A stretch of DNA of 64,000 nucleotides from Thermoplasmata archaeon (GCA_023265395.1 JAHFTX010000006.1:696-64695); one strand, 5' to 3'; counted from the stretch's first letter, positions 17,301 through 25,967 are shown. Notes: generated from the sequence alone by a model not told the origin. Made by a program: numbers and translations.

Positions 17301-20166
17301 AGCGACGGGCTTCGTGCAGTGGGCGCCAGATCCGACCCAAGTCGGGCCGTTCGGCGTGACCATCGTCGCCAGCGATGGCCATGGTGCGACCGAGCAGGTC
17401 TACGAGGTCGTCGTCCGCGCCTCCGGAGGCCCACCCCTGGCACAGCTGCTCGCGCCCAAGGATACCCAGGTGGTCAATACCCTCACCCCCTCGCTCAGCT
17501 GGAGTGGCAGCGACCCCGACAACGATGAGCTCACCTACGACGTCTATCTCTCGTCGTCGCGTGCCCAGTCGGGCACCCTCGCTGGGATTGCCGTGATAGC
17601 GGAGAACATCACGGAGACCTTCATCACTCTCGATCCGCTGACCCCCAACGCAACCTATTACTGGACCGTCATCCCCAGCGACGGGACGGCTCCGGGAAGC
17701 TGCGCCCAGGGTGTGTGGAGCTTCTCCATCGCTGCCGATGCGACGATCAACGCGCCGCCGCGATTCCTCAGTGAGCCGCCGCTGACCGCGCTCATCGGGG
17801 CAACCTACAGTTACGACGTCGCTGGAGACGACCCCGAAGGGATAGGGCTCACCTTCGCTCTGGAGCAAGGCCCCGATGGCATGACCCTGACCGCCTCAGG
17901 CGAGCAAGGCGCCCAGGTGCGGTGGGTCCCCCAGGCTGGCCAGCAGGGGACGGTCCAGGTGGTCCTGCTGCTCAGCGATGACGCGACCACCATCACGCAG
18001 GGCTTCTCGATCCGCGTGGGGGACTCGACGAACTCCCCGCCAACAGTGACCCTCGACTCCCCCGAGGATGGCGAGGTCTTGCAGACCACCATCGTGCAGC
18101 TGCGGTGGTCGCTGACCGACGTCGACGGTACGCTGCTCAATAGCACCATCTACCTCTCGACCGATCAATCGCTCGTCGAACGTCACCACGAGATCAGCCA
18201 GCTGACGGTGCTCTCGCAGAGCAAGAACCAATACCGCCTCCCCATCCCGCTCAAGCCCACCATCGTCTACTACTGGACCATCGTCGTCGATGATGGCGTC
18301 TTCGTCACCCCGGCACCGCGGGTGTTCTCCTTCACCATCGATTCGAAGGCGACCGAGAACCACCCCCCCACGGCCATCGGTCCCGCCGTGGTCAACCTCA
18401 CGGTCGACAAAGGTGCCCACATCCAGCTGCTCGCCAGCGACCATGAGCACGCCACGTTGACCTTCGCCCTCTCGAGCGGACCGCCAGGACTGACCGTCTG
18501 GCCCGGCGGCGAGCTCGTCTGGACGCCTCACGAGGAGAACATCGGGATCACCACCGTGCGGTGGACCGTCTCAGACGGGCTAACGACGACCGAAGGGGTG
18601 ACGGTGCTCAACGTCCGGGCCGCGGGCAGAGGGGACCCCAACGACCCGGTGGTGTTCCACCTGAGCACCCTCCCCGTGCACCTGAGCGGGCTGCTCGCGC
18701 TGCTGGCGGCAGTGGCGATCGGTGCGATCCTCGCGCTGTTGCTGGTGGGCGCTCGTCGGAAGCGCCGCAGCAGTGGAGCGGAGGGCAGCGCCACCAGTGG
18801 CGGCGTGTCAGGAGGGTCGGGTGCCAGCGGTGCAGCGGCGGCAGGAGCCGCCTCGATGGTGGTGCCGATGGAAGCAGCGGCCAGCGACGAGGTCGATCCC
18901 TTCCACATCGCCTCGGTGCTGGTGATGCTCGACGACGGGCGCCTCATCATCAGCCGACATGCCCCCGCGGCCGTCGGGAGCACCTCCGCGCCGACCTCGG
19001 AGGAACTGATGCCCGAGGAGCTGCTCAGCTCGATGCTGGTGGCCATCCGCTCCTTCGTCAGGGAGTCCTTCAAGACGGAGGCAGGCCTGCAGCAGTTCGC
19101 CTTCGACCGCTACCAGGTCGTGCTGCGTGCCTCCGGTCCCGTGCTCATGGCGGTCCTGGTCGAAGGCACGCCCCCGCCGGCGCTCGAAGAGTCGATCGAC
19201 CGGACGCTCTTGGCCCTCACCACCAGTTACGGCGCTGCCATCGCCACCTGGGACGGCGACCTGACGCTCTTCTCGGGAGCGGGCGCCACCCTCGAACCGA
19301 TCTTCGCCCTCGAGCACCAGCTGGCCCAGAAGGCGGTCACCCACGAGGTCCGCCTGCGCTCGGGGCTCGAGTTCTTCCAGGGCTACGTCCGCCTCAAGGT
19401 CGCCGTGCTCAACGACACCTCCGAGGTGGTCACAGACTGCGAGTTGCAAGTGCGGTACGACCGGCAGTACCTCTTCCTCGACCGAGTCGAACCCGCCTTG
19501 GAGCGGGACGGCTCGACGGTGCTGGTGGGCACGGTCAGCCCCGGGGGGAAGAAGACCGTGGCCTTCTTCCTCGATCCGCAGATCTGTCAGGAGACGGCCC
19601 TGGATGCCACGCTCTTCTTCAAGGACGCCAAGGGCGAGGCGCACCACGTCGCCATGAAGCGTCGCCACGTCGACGTCGTCTGCCCGGTGTTCTACACCCC
19701 CTCGACGATCAACTCGGCGATCCTGCGGCGGTTGCTGAGCAAGGCCACCGAGCAGGACGTGCGGACCTACCAGCCACCTGCGGGGACCTCGTTGATGGAC
19801 TTCTACAGCCGCGTCAAGGGGGTCCTCGAGGGATTCCACATCAGCCTCGTGCGCGAACTCACCCAAGACGATGCGCCCCATGGGGTCGTCCCGACGACGG
19901 TCGCATGGTACTATGGGGTCTCCTCAGGCAGCCAAGAGGAGATCGTCCTGTCGGTGGCCACCGACCCGCGCAGCCAGACCGTCTCGGTGACGGTGGCGAC
20001 CTCCAACGTCGCGACCTTGACAGGGCTCTTGGCCGAGCTGCACCACCGCATCAGCGCCGCGATCAGTGGTGCGCGGCCACACCGGGAGGCCATCGAAGGG
20101 CTCACCGAGCGGTCGATGCGCCTGCTCCAGCGCGTCGATGAGGCGGAACTCGAGGTAGCGGAATAG
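14386..20166 (+). CDS. Giant integrin-like surface receptor: FG-GAP propeller, Ig/cadherin-like repeats, one TM, cytoplasmic tail
   Basis: I start at ATG 14386 (1926 residues), which puts a signal peptide (VVGLVLLLLTAGVPL) at the N-terminus; ATG at 14305 would bury it behind 27 residues. Residues about 65-520 hold seven FG-GAP/integrin-alpha repeats about 70 residues apart, each with a Ca-loop such as GDFDGDGYDD or GDYNKDGLLD, enough for one seven-bladed propeller. After a linker domain come eight Ig/cadherin- or Fn3-like domains (roughly 640-1420; repeated GTPSNxDVG and NVNDPP signatures). Residues about 1431-1453 are a membrane helix followed by RRKRR. The ~470-residue tail has a domain at 1506-1640 (MLDDGRLI ... 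WDGDLTLF) shared with the gene at 48941, then a beta-sandwich-like block (DRQYLFLDRVEPALERDG) and a C-terminal alpha/beta part. It is probably a cell-surface adhesion or sensing protein; no function is established. Confidence 0.85.
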   Translation: MRLGTVSVRSGQVVGLVLLLLTAGVPLPGSDGSLSGGASSNLFGSLGSYVLNGNTSAGWAGWSVAPIGDFDGDGYDDFAVGAPGDLDGFALAAPGHVEIVFGRGAPMETPQILQQAAAADGLRLTGLQDKDQFGRSLAALGDFDGDGFDDFAVGAPNHKVVLKNGAGRVYVIRGGDGDGNGADIDAEAADIDTNTFHWDGLHADDRVGFSVSGAGDVTRDGRGELLVGAPGYSTPPVSDDAGVAYLIDGQSWNDGGVGDGGTIDSVVHSEFRGVGLNGHFGNTTAGWGDYNKDGLLDVVIGAPDLSPLGTTLPGRIYVYYGSNDGWGAIIGVGLAGDIFDGLKNDHHLGWSLANIGDTDGDQYDDLLVGMYGVESDTSDVISGEDYLLLGQDRPWRGEGQDIGDVAMPSIIAPQNSLHIFGFPVGAAGDLSGDTWADIAVAALSEYDIGCLPAAAEQTTYVRAGTDQLTNTVQMASLTPSYKENCVNRPKLAPQSVASAGDFDGDGVDELLLGGWSSDAAAPNGGAAYLLNPGSNSEPSQPSDLKFYADPAYSIPVSWADVGHRVYIQLDATDPDALNANVARLRVRADEGVWHTIRAYETGHNTGRYRTYLDLQSWTDLHHHIMGVAIGQTLRVEVEALSNGVGHTISIGPLGLGPLPWQQDATEDQPFLLGLVVQNATAPLVDAVAGANWLTFDASNWTVGGTPDNAAVGGVSVNVTVTDAFDVSVLRTYLITVHNEPPAVIGPLVAPDAVQDVPYSLDLNSTDDGQGTITWVIDQGPAWLSIDGAGRLNGTPSNGDVGMSDLNVSVDDGNGGIDTWTAALTVLNVNDPPTVLTTVMPDVVDEDSLLLVTLQGSDPDLDDTDLVWNLSGGDPWLSIGPENGTLTGTPSNADVGAHELSVTLTDRGGATDTRDWTLQVRNVNDLPTFISSPPLGASVGAPYEYKALVEEVDLGDTVNFSLSSPPAGMTVDRATGFVQWAPDPTQVGPFGVTIVASDGHGATEQVYEVVVRASGGPPLAQLLAPKDTQVVNTLTPSLSWSGSDPDNDELTYDVYLSSSRAQSGTLAGIAVIAENITETFITLDPLTPNATYYWTVIPSDGTAPGSCAQGVWSFSIAADATINAPPRFLSEPPLTALIGATYSYDVAGDDPEGIGLTFALEQGPDGMTLTASGEQGAQVRWVPQAGQQGTVQVVLLLSDDATTITQGFSIRVGDSTNSPPTVTLDSPEDGEVLQTTIVQLRWSLTDVDGTLLNSTIYLSTDQSLVERHHEISQLTVLSQSKNQYRLPIPLKPTIVYYWTIVVDDGVFVTPAPRVFSFTIDSKATENHPPTAIGPAVVNLTVDKGAHIQLLASDHEHATLTFALSSGPPGLTVWPGGELVWTPHEENIGITTVRWTVSDGLTTTEGVTVLNVRAAGRGDPNDPVVFHLSTLPVHLSGLLALLAAVAIGAILALLLVGARRKRRSSGAEGSATSGGVSGGSGASGAAAAGAASMVVPMEAAASDEVDPFHIASVLVMLDDGRLIISRHAPAAVGSTSAPTSEELMPEELLSSMLVAIRSFVRESFKTEAGLQQFAFDRYQVVLRASGPVLMAVLVEGTPPPALEESIDRTLLALTTSYGAAIATWDGDLTLFSGAGATLEPIFALEHQLAQKAVTHEVRLRSGLEFFQGYVRLKVAVLNDTSEVVTDCELQVRYDRQYLFLDRVEPALERDGSTVLVGTVSPGGKKTVAFFLDPQICQETALDATLFFKDAKGEAHHVAMKRRHVDVVCPVFYTPSTINSAILRRLLSKATEQDVRTYQPPAGTSLMDFYSRVKGVLEGFHISLVRELTQDDAPHGVVPTTVAWYYGVSSGSQEEIVLSVATDPRSQTVSVTVATSNVATLTGLLAELHHRISAAISGARPHREAIEGLTERSMRLLQRVDEAELEVAE

Positions 20167-20252
20167 ATCAGACGGGGCGTGCACAGGCCGCGCCTCCCCT
20201 CCGATGGTAAAGGGTCGCTTACTGGCCAGCTTCGGGGGGCTCGAGAGAGGGC

Positions 20253-20427
20253 CTGCTATAAGGCACTCCCCAGCCTCGTCCAATGGGCCGGCTCCTGCAA
20301 CCCGTAAACTCCGCAAGATGGACCCCCAAGGGGGGTGCAAGGACCCGGTCTCGGGTGCCGGCGTTCAAGGCCAGCCAACTGCCCCGTTCAAGGGGGCAGT
20401 GGGCGAGGCCATAGGTCCGGACGGACC
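20253..20427 (+). promoter_or_regulatory. Possible promoter and structured leader of the small winged-helix regulator
   Basis: A TATA-like ctgctataagg lies at the left edge. The region downstream holds ACCCCC-2-GGGGGGT (20322-20336) and a clean hairpin ACTGCCCC-7-GGGGCAGT (20378-20400), 28 bp before the ATG at 20428. The motif CGTTCAAGG occurs twice, once in the hairpin loop. If transcription starts from this box, the mRNA has an unusually long ~145 nt leader for a genome where many genes look leaderless. Confidence 0.35.
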
Positions 20428-20865
20428 ATGGGCAACTCCATCGATATGACACTGCCGGAGGTTGCCGTCGAGAGCACTCCCGGGTCGTTGGTCCCCGAGA
20501 AGGCTGAAGCGGTGTCGCAAGCCCTCTCCGACCCGGTCAATCTCGCCCTCCTGTCGGTCACTGGCAAGCATCAGCGCTCCGCCCGGCAGATCGCTCACCA
20601 GCTGGACATCGCCCAGGCATCCTGCTATCGGCGATTGCAGATGCTCGTCGGCCTGGGCCTCATCGAACAAGTGGGTCGGCAACTGGGAAGCAGAGGCCGC
20701 CGCGCTTCCTGTTTCCGCTCACGTGTCAATGTCCTGCGCATCACCCTCGAGGGCGATCGGGTCATCATCGACATCGACCTCGCCCCACCGGCGGACGACG
20801 ACCTCACCCCCATCCAGCACCTGCGCGTCGCCCGTCGATGGACGCCACTGGTCCGCCGCCGGTAG
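20428..20865 (+). CDS. ArsR-type winged-helix regulator
   Basis: ATG at 20428 gives 145 residues. The core is a winged helix: ALSDPVNLALLSVTGKHQRSARQIAHQLDIAQASCYRRLQMLVGLGLIE, with the ArsR-like opening. The following RGRRASCFRSRVNVLRITLEGD matches the C-terminus of the PAS regulator at 9820 (RGRRVHLYRSRVDVAKVHFEG), so the two belong to one family; this copy lacks the PAS sensor. The inducer and targets are unknown. It lies between the giant receptor and ccmF, on the same strand. Confidence 0.8.
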   Translation: MGNSIDMTLPEVAVESTPGSLVPEKAEAVSQALSDPVNLALLSVTGKHQRSARQIAHQLDIAQASCYRRLQMLVGLGLIEQVGRQLGSRGRRASCFRSRVNVLRITLEGDRVIIDIDLAPPADDDLTPIQHLRVARRWTPLVRRR

Positions 20866-20944
20866 CTCGATTCCGCTATTCGATCGGCCCGCGCGAAGGA
20901 ACATCTTTCTAGCCCGCCTGGTCTGTGACCGGCGAGGTGGGCCG

Positions 20945-23041
20945 ATGCCAGACCTCGGGGACGTGCTGCTGTGGGGCACGGCGCTGACGTCGACGCTTGC
21001 CGCTCTGGGCTTTGGCGCGCGCCTGCGGGCCCTAGGGAGCCACCCGCCCGCAGCGAAGGGGGTCCGACCTCGGAGCGGCAAGCGCCCCCGCCGTACGCAG
21101 GATGCGGTGGCCCCGAACAGGTCACCGGGTGGCCCGATGGCGAAGATGGCTCGACCGATGGCGTTCGGAGCCGCCCTGCTGGGCGCGGGGACCTGGTTCC
21201 TGCTGCTCTCCTACTTCGCGCGCGCCGACATCGGCTATGCCTACGTCCACACCCACACCTCGACGGTGACGGAGTCGCTGGCCTACCGCATCGCCGGCAC
21301 CTGGTCGGGCCAGGAGGGATCCTTCTTGCTCTGGCTGTGGGTGATGGCGGTGGCGTTCGTCTTGGTCGACCTCCTCGGCCAGCGGCACCTGCTCCGGTTG
21401 CGCACCCAAGCGGTCGCCGGCCTCAGTGGCGCGCCCCAGAAGCTGCACGACGCCGAGCGCTTCTGGGCACTCACCTGCGCCCTGGGCGCCACCTACGTCG
21501 CGCTCTTTGCGGCGATGGCGATACTCAAGGATCCCTTCCGACCGACCCCCGCGGTGATGCTCAGCGTCGCCCCGGAGGGCTTCGGCCTCAACCCGCTGCT
21601 GCAGACGCGCTGGATGCTGATCCACCCGCTGGTGACCTTCTCCGCCTATGGGGTCTCCTCGGTCCCCTTTGCCATGGCGATGGCGGGGATGGCCTTGGGT
21701 ACGCCCTTGTGGGCCCGCACCTCGGTGGCCTGGGCGCGCCTGGCGGCGTTGCTCTACACGGCAGCGCTGGGGCTGGGGGGCTTGTGGGCCTACGAGGTGC
21801 TCGGTTGGGGAGGGTACTGGGCCTGGGATCCGGTCGAGACGGCGTCCTGGCTTCCATGGCTGGGGACCGTCGCGACGCTCCATGGGTTGTTGCTGGCCCA
21901 GCGCGGGCGCCTCTTCCCCCTCGTGCCCCAGGTGCTAGCGGCGATGACCTTCTGCCTGACCCTCTTTGCGACCTTCGCGACGAGGCTGGGGGGCATCTGG
22001 GTGTTCTCCGTGCACGTCTTCGACCCTTCGACGACCAGTGACCCCACGCTGCGGTTCATCGAGGCGCTGACCTCCTCGGCGTTCAACGTGGTCCTGCTCG
22101 CCTCACTCGTCGCCACGGCCCTTGCCGTCACCCTGCTGGCCGGCCGCATCCTGCGCAACGACGTCGAGGTCCCGATAGAACCGATGCGACGCCCCTGGGC
22201 GGCGGTGCTCACCGACCGATCCAACCTGCTGGTCCTCCCCACCACGCTCGGAGGCCTGGCGGCGTTGATGACCTTCTTCCTGTTGATCAACCGCACCGAA
22301 GGGATCGACCCTGACGAGTTCGACCTCAAGCTCGCCCCCTTCGTGATGCTGGCGGCCATCGGCCTGACCTGGCTCCACCTTGGATGGGCCAAGGACCGGC
22401 GCCTGCCGCTCCTGGCCAGTCTGGCCGGCCTAGGAAGCGGCATCGTCACCCTGCTGCTGCTTCCCGGACGCCCGCTGCTGGCAGGAGTGCTGCCGGTGCT
22501 GTGCGTCGCCTTGGGGGCCATCGGATGGGACCTCGGCCGGGCCATGGTCGGCCGCCACGGCGCCCGCGCGCGGGCGCGCTTGGTGCTCGTCCCGCTGATC
22601 CACCTAGGCGTGATGCTCATCCTCGTCGGCTACAGCACCAGCCAGTGGCTGACCTACGAGGGGCAACTCACGCTCCAGGAGGGCACGCCCGCGACCTTGG
22701 GCAGCTATACCTTCACCCTCGAACGCATCGAGCAAGGGACCGACACCGTGCAGTTGCACATCGCCGTCACCTCTGCGGGCACGCCGGTGGGCGAGGCCTC
22801 CCCTGGGTCGACCCACTTCGCCAACGCCATCGCCACCCAGAACCGTACCGAACTGTCGATCCTCACCCACGGCATCGATGACATCTACGTCGTCTACAAG
22901 TCTCACCTGCAGGCCCAGGGCCGCTCGATGGCCATCATCGACGTCAAGGTCCTCCCCCTCGTCACGCCGATCTGGAGCGGGATGGGCTGCATCCTCCTTG
23001 GGATCGCCGGGCGGATCGTCCTGCTCCCGGCACGCTACTGA
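20945..23041 (+). CDS. ccmF: Cytochrome c biogenesis protein CcmF/CcsA-type haem lyase subunit
   Basis: I use ATG at 20945, preceded by a Shine-Dalgarno (cgaggtgg), giving 698 residues. The protein is a large polytopic membrane protein with the haem-handling 'WWD' block in WGGYWAWDPVETASWLPWL and the neighbouring conserved SGQEGSFLLWLW and LNPLLQTRWMLIHPLVTF, all diagnostic of CcmF. The last ~100 residues are a periplasm-type soluble segment (YEGQLTLQEGTPATLGSYTFTLERIEQG) before a final helix, as in CcmF. It joins haem to apocytochrome c outside the membrane. No other ccm gene or cytochrome c is in the window, so it stands alone here. Confidence 0.9.
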   Translation: MPDLGDVLLWGTALTSTLAALGFGARLRALGSHPPAAKGVRPRSGKRPRRTQDAVAPNRSPGGPMAKMARPMAFGAALLGAGTWFLLLSYFARADIGYAYVHTHTSTVTESLAYRIAGTWSGQEGSFLLWLWVMAVAFVLVDLLGQRHLLRLRTQAVAGLSGAPQKLHDAERFWALTCALGATYVALFAAMAILKDPFRPTPAVMLSVAPEGFGLNPLLQTRWMLIHPLVTFSAYGVSSVPFAMAMAGMALGTPLWARTSVAWARLAALLYTAALGLGGLWAYEVLGWGGYWAWDPVETASWLPWLGTVATLHGLLLAQRGRLFPLVPQVLAAMTFCLTLFATFATRLGGIWVFSVHVFDPSTTSDPTLRFIEALTSSAFNVVLLASLVATALAVTLLAGRILRNDVEVPIEPMRRPWAAVLTDRSNLLVLPTTLGGLAALMTFFLLINRTEGIDPDEFDLKLAPFVMLAAIGLTWLHLGWAKDRRLPLLASLAGLGSGIVTLLLLPGRPLLAGVLPVLCVALGAIGWDLGRAMVGRHGARARARLVLVPLIHLGVMLILVGYSTSQWLTYEGQLTLQEGTPATLGSYTFTLERIEQGTDTVQLHIAVTSAGTPVGEASPGSTHFANAIATQNRTELSILTHGIDDIYVVYKSHLQAQGRSMAIIDVKVLPLVTPIWSGMGCILLGIAGRIVLLPARY

Positions 23042-23088
23042 GTGCCATTCCCTTGGGACCGGAACGGTACGCATATGTGAACAGCACG

Positions 23089-23095
23089 TTATATA
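23089..23095 (+). promoter_or_regulatory. TATA box for the metalloprotease gene
   Basis: TTATATA within cacgttatataccgcc is the best match in this region to the archaeal TATA consensus. It lies 47 bp before GTG at 23142. Confidence 0.6.
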
Positions 23096-23141
23096 CCGCC
23101 CATCGCCCAGCAAGGCGGCAGCCGAAGGTGGGGTGTTCTAG

Positions 23142-25967
23142 GTGCTGCGTTCGTCGTCGGTCCGGTCGCTGCGATGGGGCATGGGCCCCAGCCTTCTGGT
23201 GCTTGCGTTGCTGGTCGTTGCCCCCATGGTCGGTGGCATGCCCATCGTCGACCAGCAGGACGCCGAGGCTGCCGGCGCGGCGTGGCTCGCCCAGCGTGAC
23301 GCTGCCGCGACATGCCCCGACGGGCCGAGCGGCCGCGATGTGGTCCAGACCTTCGATGTGGACGTCTCCTTCGAGTGGAAGGCGACCTTCCAGCAGTTCT
23401 CGCAGATGGACACCGGCTGGCACAACGCCAACGACCTGCTCTACGACGTCACTGATGGCCAGACCGCCTACCGCAAGGTCGACCTGTGGTGGAACAAGAA
23501 GAATTGGGGCACCGCGGATGTGCGCGTGCATGATGAGGGTAACTACCGTGCCTATACGTTTCGTGGGGCCATCACCGATCCGAGCGTGCCGATCCACGTC
23601 GGGCGCGACAGCCAGGGTGCTGCCTGGAACAGCTACGTGGGCGCTGCGACTCTGGTGCACGAATGGGGACACTACGCCTTCTGGCTCGACGACGAGTACG
23701 TCGACGGGCCGGGGGGCTCGGTCCCTGCGGAGAGCAACATCAACATCATGGCCGACGGTTCCACCTCGGAGTGGTGCACGGCGACCAACCACAACTCCGT
23801 TAGTCCGGGGCAAGAGGCCCTGAGCGCCTGGTCCCAGGCGGTCAACCACTATGCTCAGATGAACGTCCCGGCGGCCCTTCCTGACCCCGGGGCACCAGGG
23901 AGCGCCCCCGACGTCGAGGTGGTCTGGCACTTCCCCAACCTGCACATCCTGCCCACCGGACTGGTGCCCGAGCACGCTGAGGGCTTGGCGGGTTCCACGA
24001 TGGATATCACGATCCAGGTCGAGAACGACGAAGGGCTGGTCAACGAGGAGGTCCGCGTCGCTCTCTACGATGGAGACCCCCGCATCGACGGCCAAGAGGT
24101 CGCCTACGCGCTGTACAACCCCTCCAACGAGGCCACCAGCTGGGTCACCCTCCCCTACACCCTGCTGGATGGCGAGCAGACGCTGTGGGCAGGTATCGAC
24201 CACGACCTCAAGCAGCCCGAGCTCGACGAGGATGACAATTACCAATCCGTCGAACTCTATGGCCGGCAGGCCCCGCTGATCGCCACCAACATCGGCTCGA
24301 CGCTCAAGGGCGACGAGGACCACCCGCTGATGGTCGATTTCTCCTCCTATGCCTCTGACCCCGAGGACGATGCCGCCGACCTGCGCTGGTCGGCGATCGA
24401 TGTCGACGAGGATGCGATCGCCGAGGTCCTCCCCGACACTGGAGACGGCGTGCTCACCTTCGTGCCCGTCGCCAACTTCAACGGCAAGACCGACGTCACC
24501 CTCGTGCTCACTGACAGCGATGGCATGCAGGCCACCAAGGTCATGTCGCTGAGCTTCACCGCCCTCAACGATGCACCTCAACCGGCTGACATCATGCTCT
24601 TCCCCGCGACCGTCTACCGCCTCTCGCCCTTGCAGATATCCTTCTCGGGGGTCGACGTCGAGGATGCGCCGACCTCGCTGGTGGGCACCGTCGGTCTGCG
24701 CCCCAGCGGCGACGAGGGGCTGTGGCAGGAGATTCCCGCCCTGTTCGATGGCAGCCGCTTCCTGGCCACGCTGACACCCTCGGGGGACCAGCAGCCGGGG
24801 AGCTACGACGTTCGGGCGACCCTGACGGATTCTGAGGCTGGCCTCAGCGAGCCCTTCTACACCAACGGCAGCCTGCAGATACTCGACAACCTCCCGCTGG
24901 TCAGCGACGACTGGGAGGTCGTCGACGACGACCTCGATCGAGGCCAGACGATGGAATTGCAGGTGAGCGCCACCGATGCCGAGGATTCCTCCTCGGACCT
25001 GCGCTTCGAGCTCGAAGTCTCCCTCGCGGGCCGGGGCCGCTGGCGGTCGCTCGATGCTACCGAATTCAACAACAGCGCAGAATCCGACGGCGGTAACGGA
25101 TGGATCCTCAGCCCCGTGCTACCGCTCGATCTGACGGTGGGCCCGCAGGACCTGCGCCTCCGGGCCATCGACACCGATGGCGTCGCTGGGGAATGGGTCG
25201 AGCTCTCCCGGGCGATCACCGTCCAAAACGTAGCCCCCTCTTTGGTGCAACTGAAGGCCGCGGACAGCTCCATCGCGCGGCTCGGGCAGACCACCCTCCA
25301 GGTGGTCGTCTCCGATGCTGAGAGTCCCGCGGAGCAGGTACATGTAGAGTTGACCATGACCACCTCCGAGGACCGCGGCGGCTACACCGAGGATGGGGTG
25401 GGCACCCCGCTGTGGAACGCCACCGTCGGTTGCTGGGACATCCCCTTCCAGCCCCCGCACGGTCTGGCCCCCGGGGACCTAGAGGTCCAGGTCGTCTTGA
25501 CCGACCAGGACGGCGGCACCTCCACCACCGAGCAGCTCGAGGTGCTCAAGGTGACCAACAATGCCCCGTCCATCGTCGCGACCGTGCCCACCAAGATCAA
25601 GGCGGGTGCGGTGTTGCGCGTCGATGCCCACCTGAGCACCGACCTCGAGGACCGCAGCAACCAGCTGACCTACTCTTGGTCCTTTGGCGACCGCAAGCAG
25701 CCGACCCTGGGCAGCATCTCGACCCATAGCTACAGTAGCGCGGGGAACAAGGTCGTCACCCTGACTGTCACCGACCGCGATGGGGGCAAGAGCACCCAGA
25801 CGTTCAAGGTCAAGGTCGAGTCGGCCGGGCTGAGTTCGACCTTCAGCAGCGGCAATGGCGGCAGTTCCGCGTTGGTGCCAATCATCCTGCTCCTGGCCTT
25901 GGTCGGCGTACTCGCCGTGGTGTTCTTTGTGTTCCGCGGCCGACTGATGGGACTGCTCAAGCGCTAG
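23142..25967 (+). CDS. Secreted CLCA-like zinc metalloprotease with CARDB and PKD domains, C-terminal anchor
   Basis: The 941-residue product starts with GTG; a signal peptide (LLVLALLVVAPMVGG) follows. At about residue 173 is LVHEWGHYAFWLDDEY: HExxH and, six residues on, Asp-Glu-Tyr, the exact spacing of CLCA (calcium-activated chloride channel regulator) metalloproteases (HEWAH...FDEY). A CARDB-like domain spans about 265-375 (VENDEGLVNEEVRVALYDG), then several beta domains including a cadherin-like one (SYASDPEDDAADLRW), and a PKD domain near 820-890 (YSWSFGDRK). Residues about 911-935 form a membrane helix with basic end. It is probably an anchored extracellular peptidase, perhaps processing itself or the other surface proteins here. 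Confidence 0.82.
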   Translation: MLRSSSVRSLRWGMGPSLLVLALLVVAPMVGGMPIVDQQDAEAAGAAWLAQRDAAATCPDGPSGRDVVQTFDVDVSFEWKATFQQFSQMDTGWHNANDLLYDVTDGQTAYRKVDLWWNKKNWGTADVRVHDEGNYRAYTFRGAITDPSVPIHVGRDSQGAAWNSYVGAATLVHEWGHYAFWLDDEYVDGPGGSVPAESNINIMADGSTSEWCTATNHNSVSPGQEALSAWSQAVNHYAQMNVPAALPDPGAPGSAPDVEVVWHFPNLHILPTGLVPEHAEGLAGSTMDITIQVENDEGLVNEEVRVALYDGDPRIDGQEVAYALYNPSNEATSWVTLPYTLLDGEQTLWAGIDHDLKQPELDEDDNYQSVELYGRQAPLIATNIGSTLKGDEDHPLMVDFSSYASDPEDDAADLRWSAIDVDEDAIAEVLPDTGDGVLTFVPVANFNGKTDVTLVLTDSDGMQATKVMSLSFTALNDAPQPADIMLFPATVYRLSPLQISFSGVDVEDAPTSLVGTVGLRPSGDEGLWQEIPALFDGSRFLATLTPSGDQQPGSYDVRATLTDSEAGLSEPFYTNGSLQILDNLPLVSDDWEVVDDDLDRGQTMELQVSATDAEDSSSDLRFELEVSLAGRGRWRSLDATEFNNSAESDGGNGWILSPVLPLDLTVGPQDLRLRAIDTDGVAGEWVELSRAITVQNVAPSLVQLKAADSSIARLGQTTLQVVVSDAESPAEQVHVELTMTTSEDRGGYTEDGVGTPLWNATVGCWDIPFQPPHGLAPGDLEVQVVLTDQDGGTSTTEQLEVLKVTNNAPSIVATVPTKIKAGAVLRVDAHLSTDLEDRSNQLTYSWSFGDRKQPTLGSISTHSYSSAGNKVVTLTVTDRDGGKSTQTFKVKVESAGLSSTFSSGNGGSSALVPIILLLALVGVLAVVFFVFRGRLMGLLKR

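Noticed and set aside
15097-17868. 923-residue minus-strand ORF opposite the giant receptor gene
   Set aside because: It is antisense to clear FG-GAP and cadherin-like coding sequence, is rich in Arg/Asp/Val low-complexity, and has no recognisable motif. Long open frames opposite genes are expected with this codon use.
18561-20141. 526-residue plus-strand ORF inside the receptor tail
   Set aside because: Arg/Gly/Pro-rich +1 frame product; the other frame has the tail domain shared with the gene at 48941.
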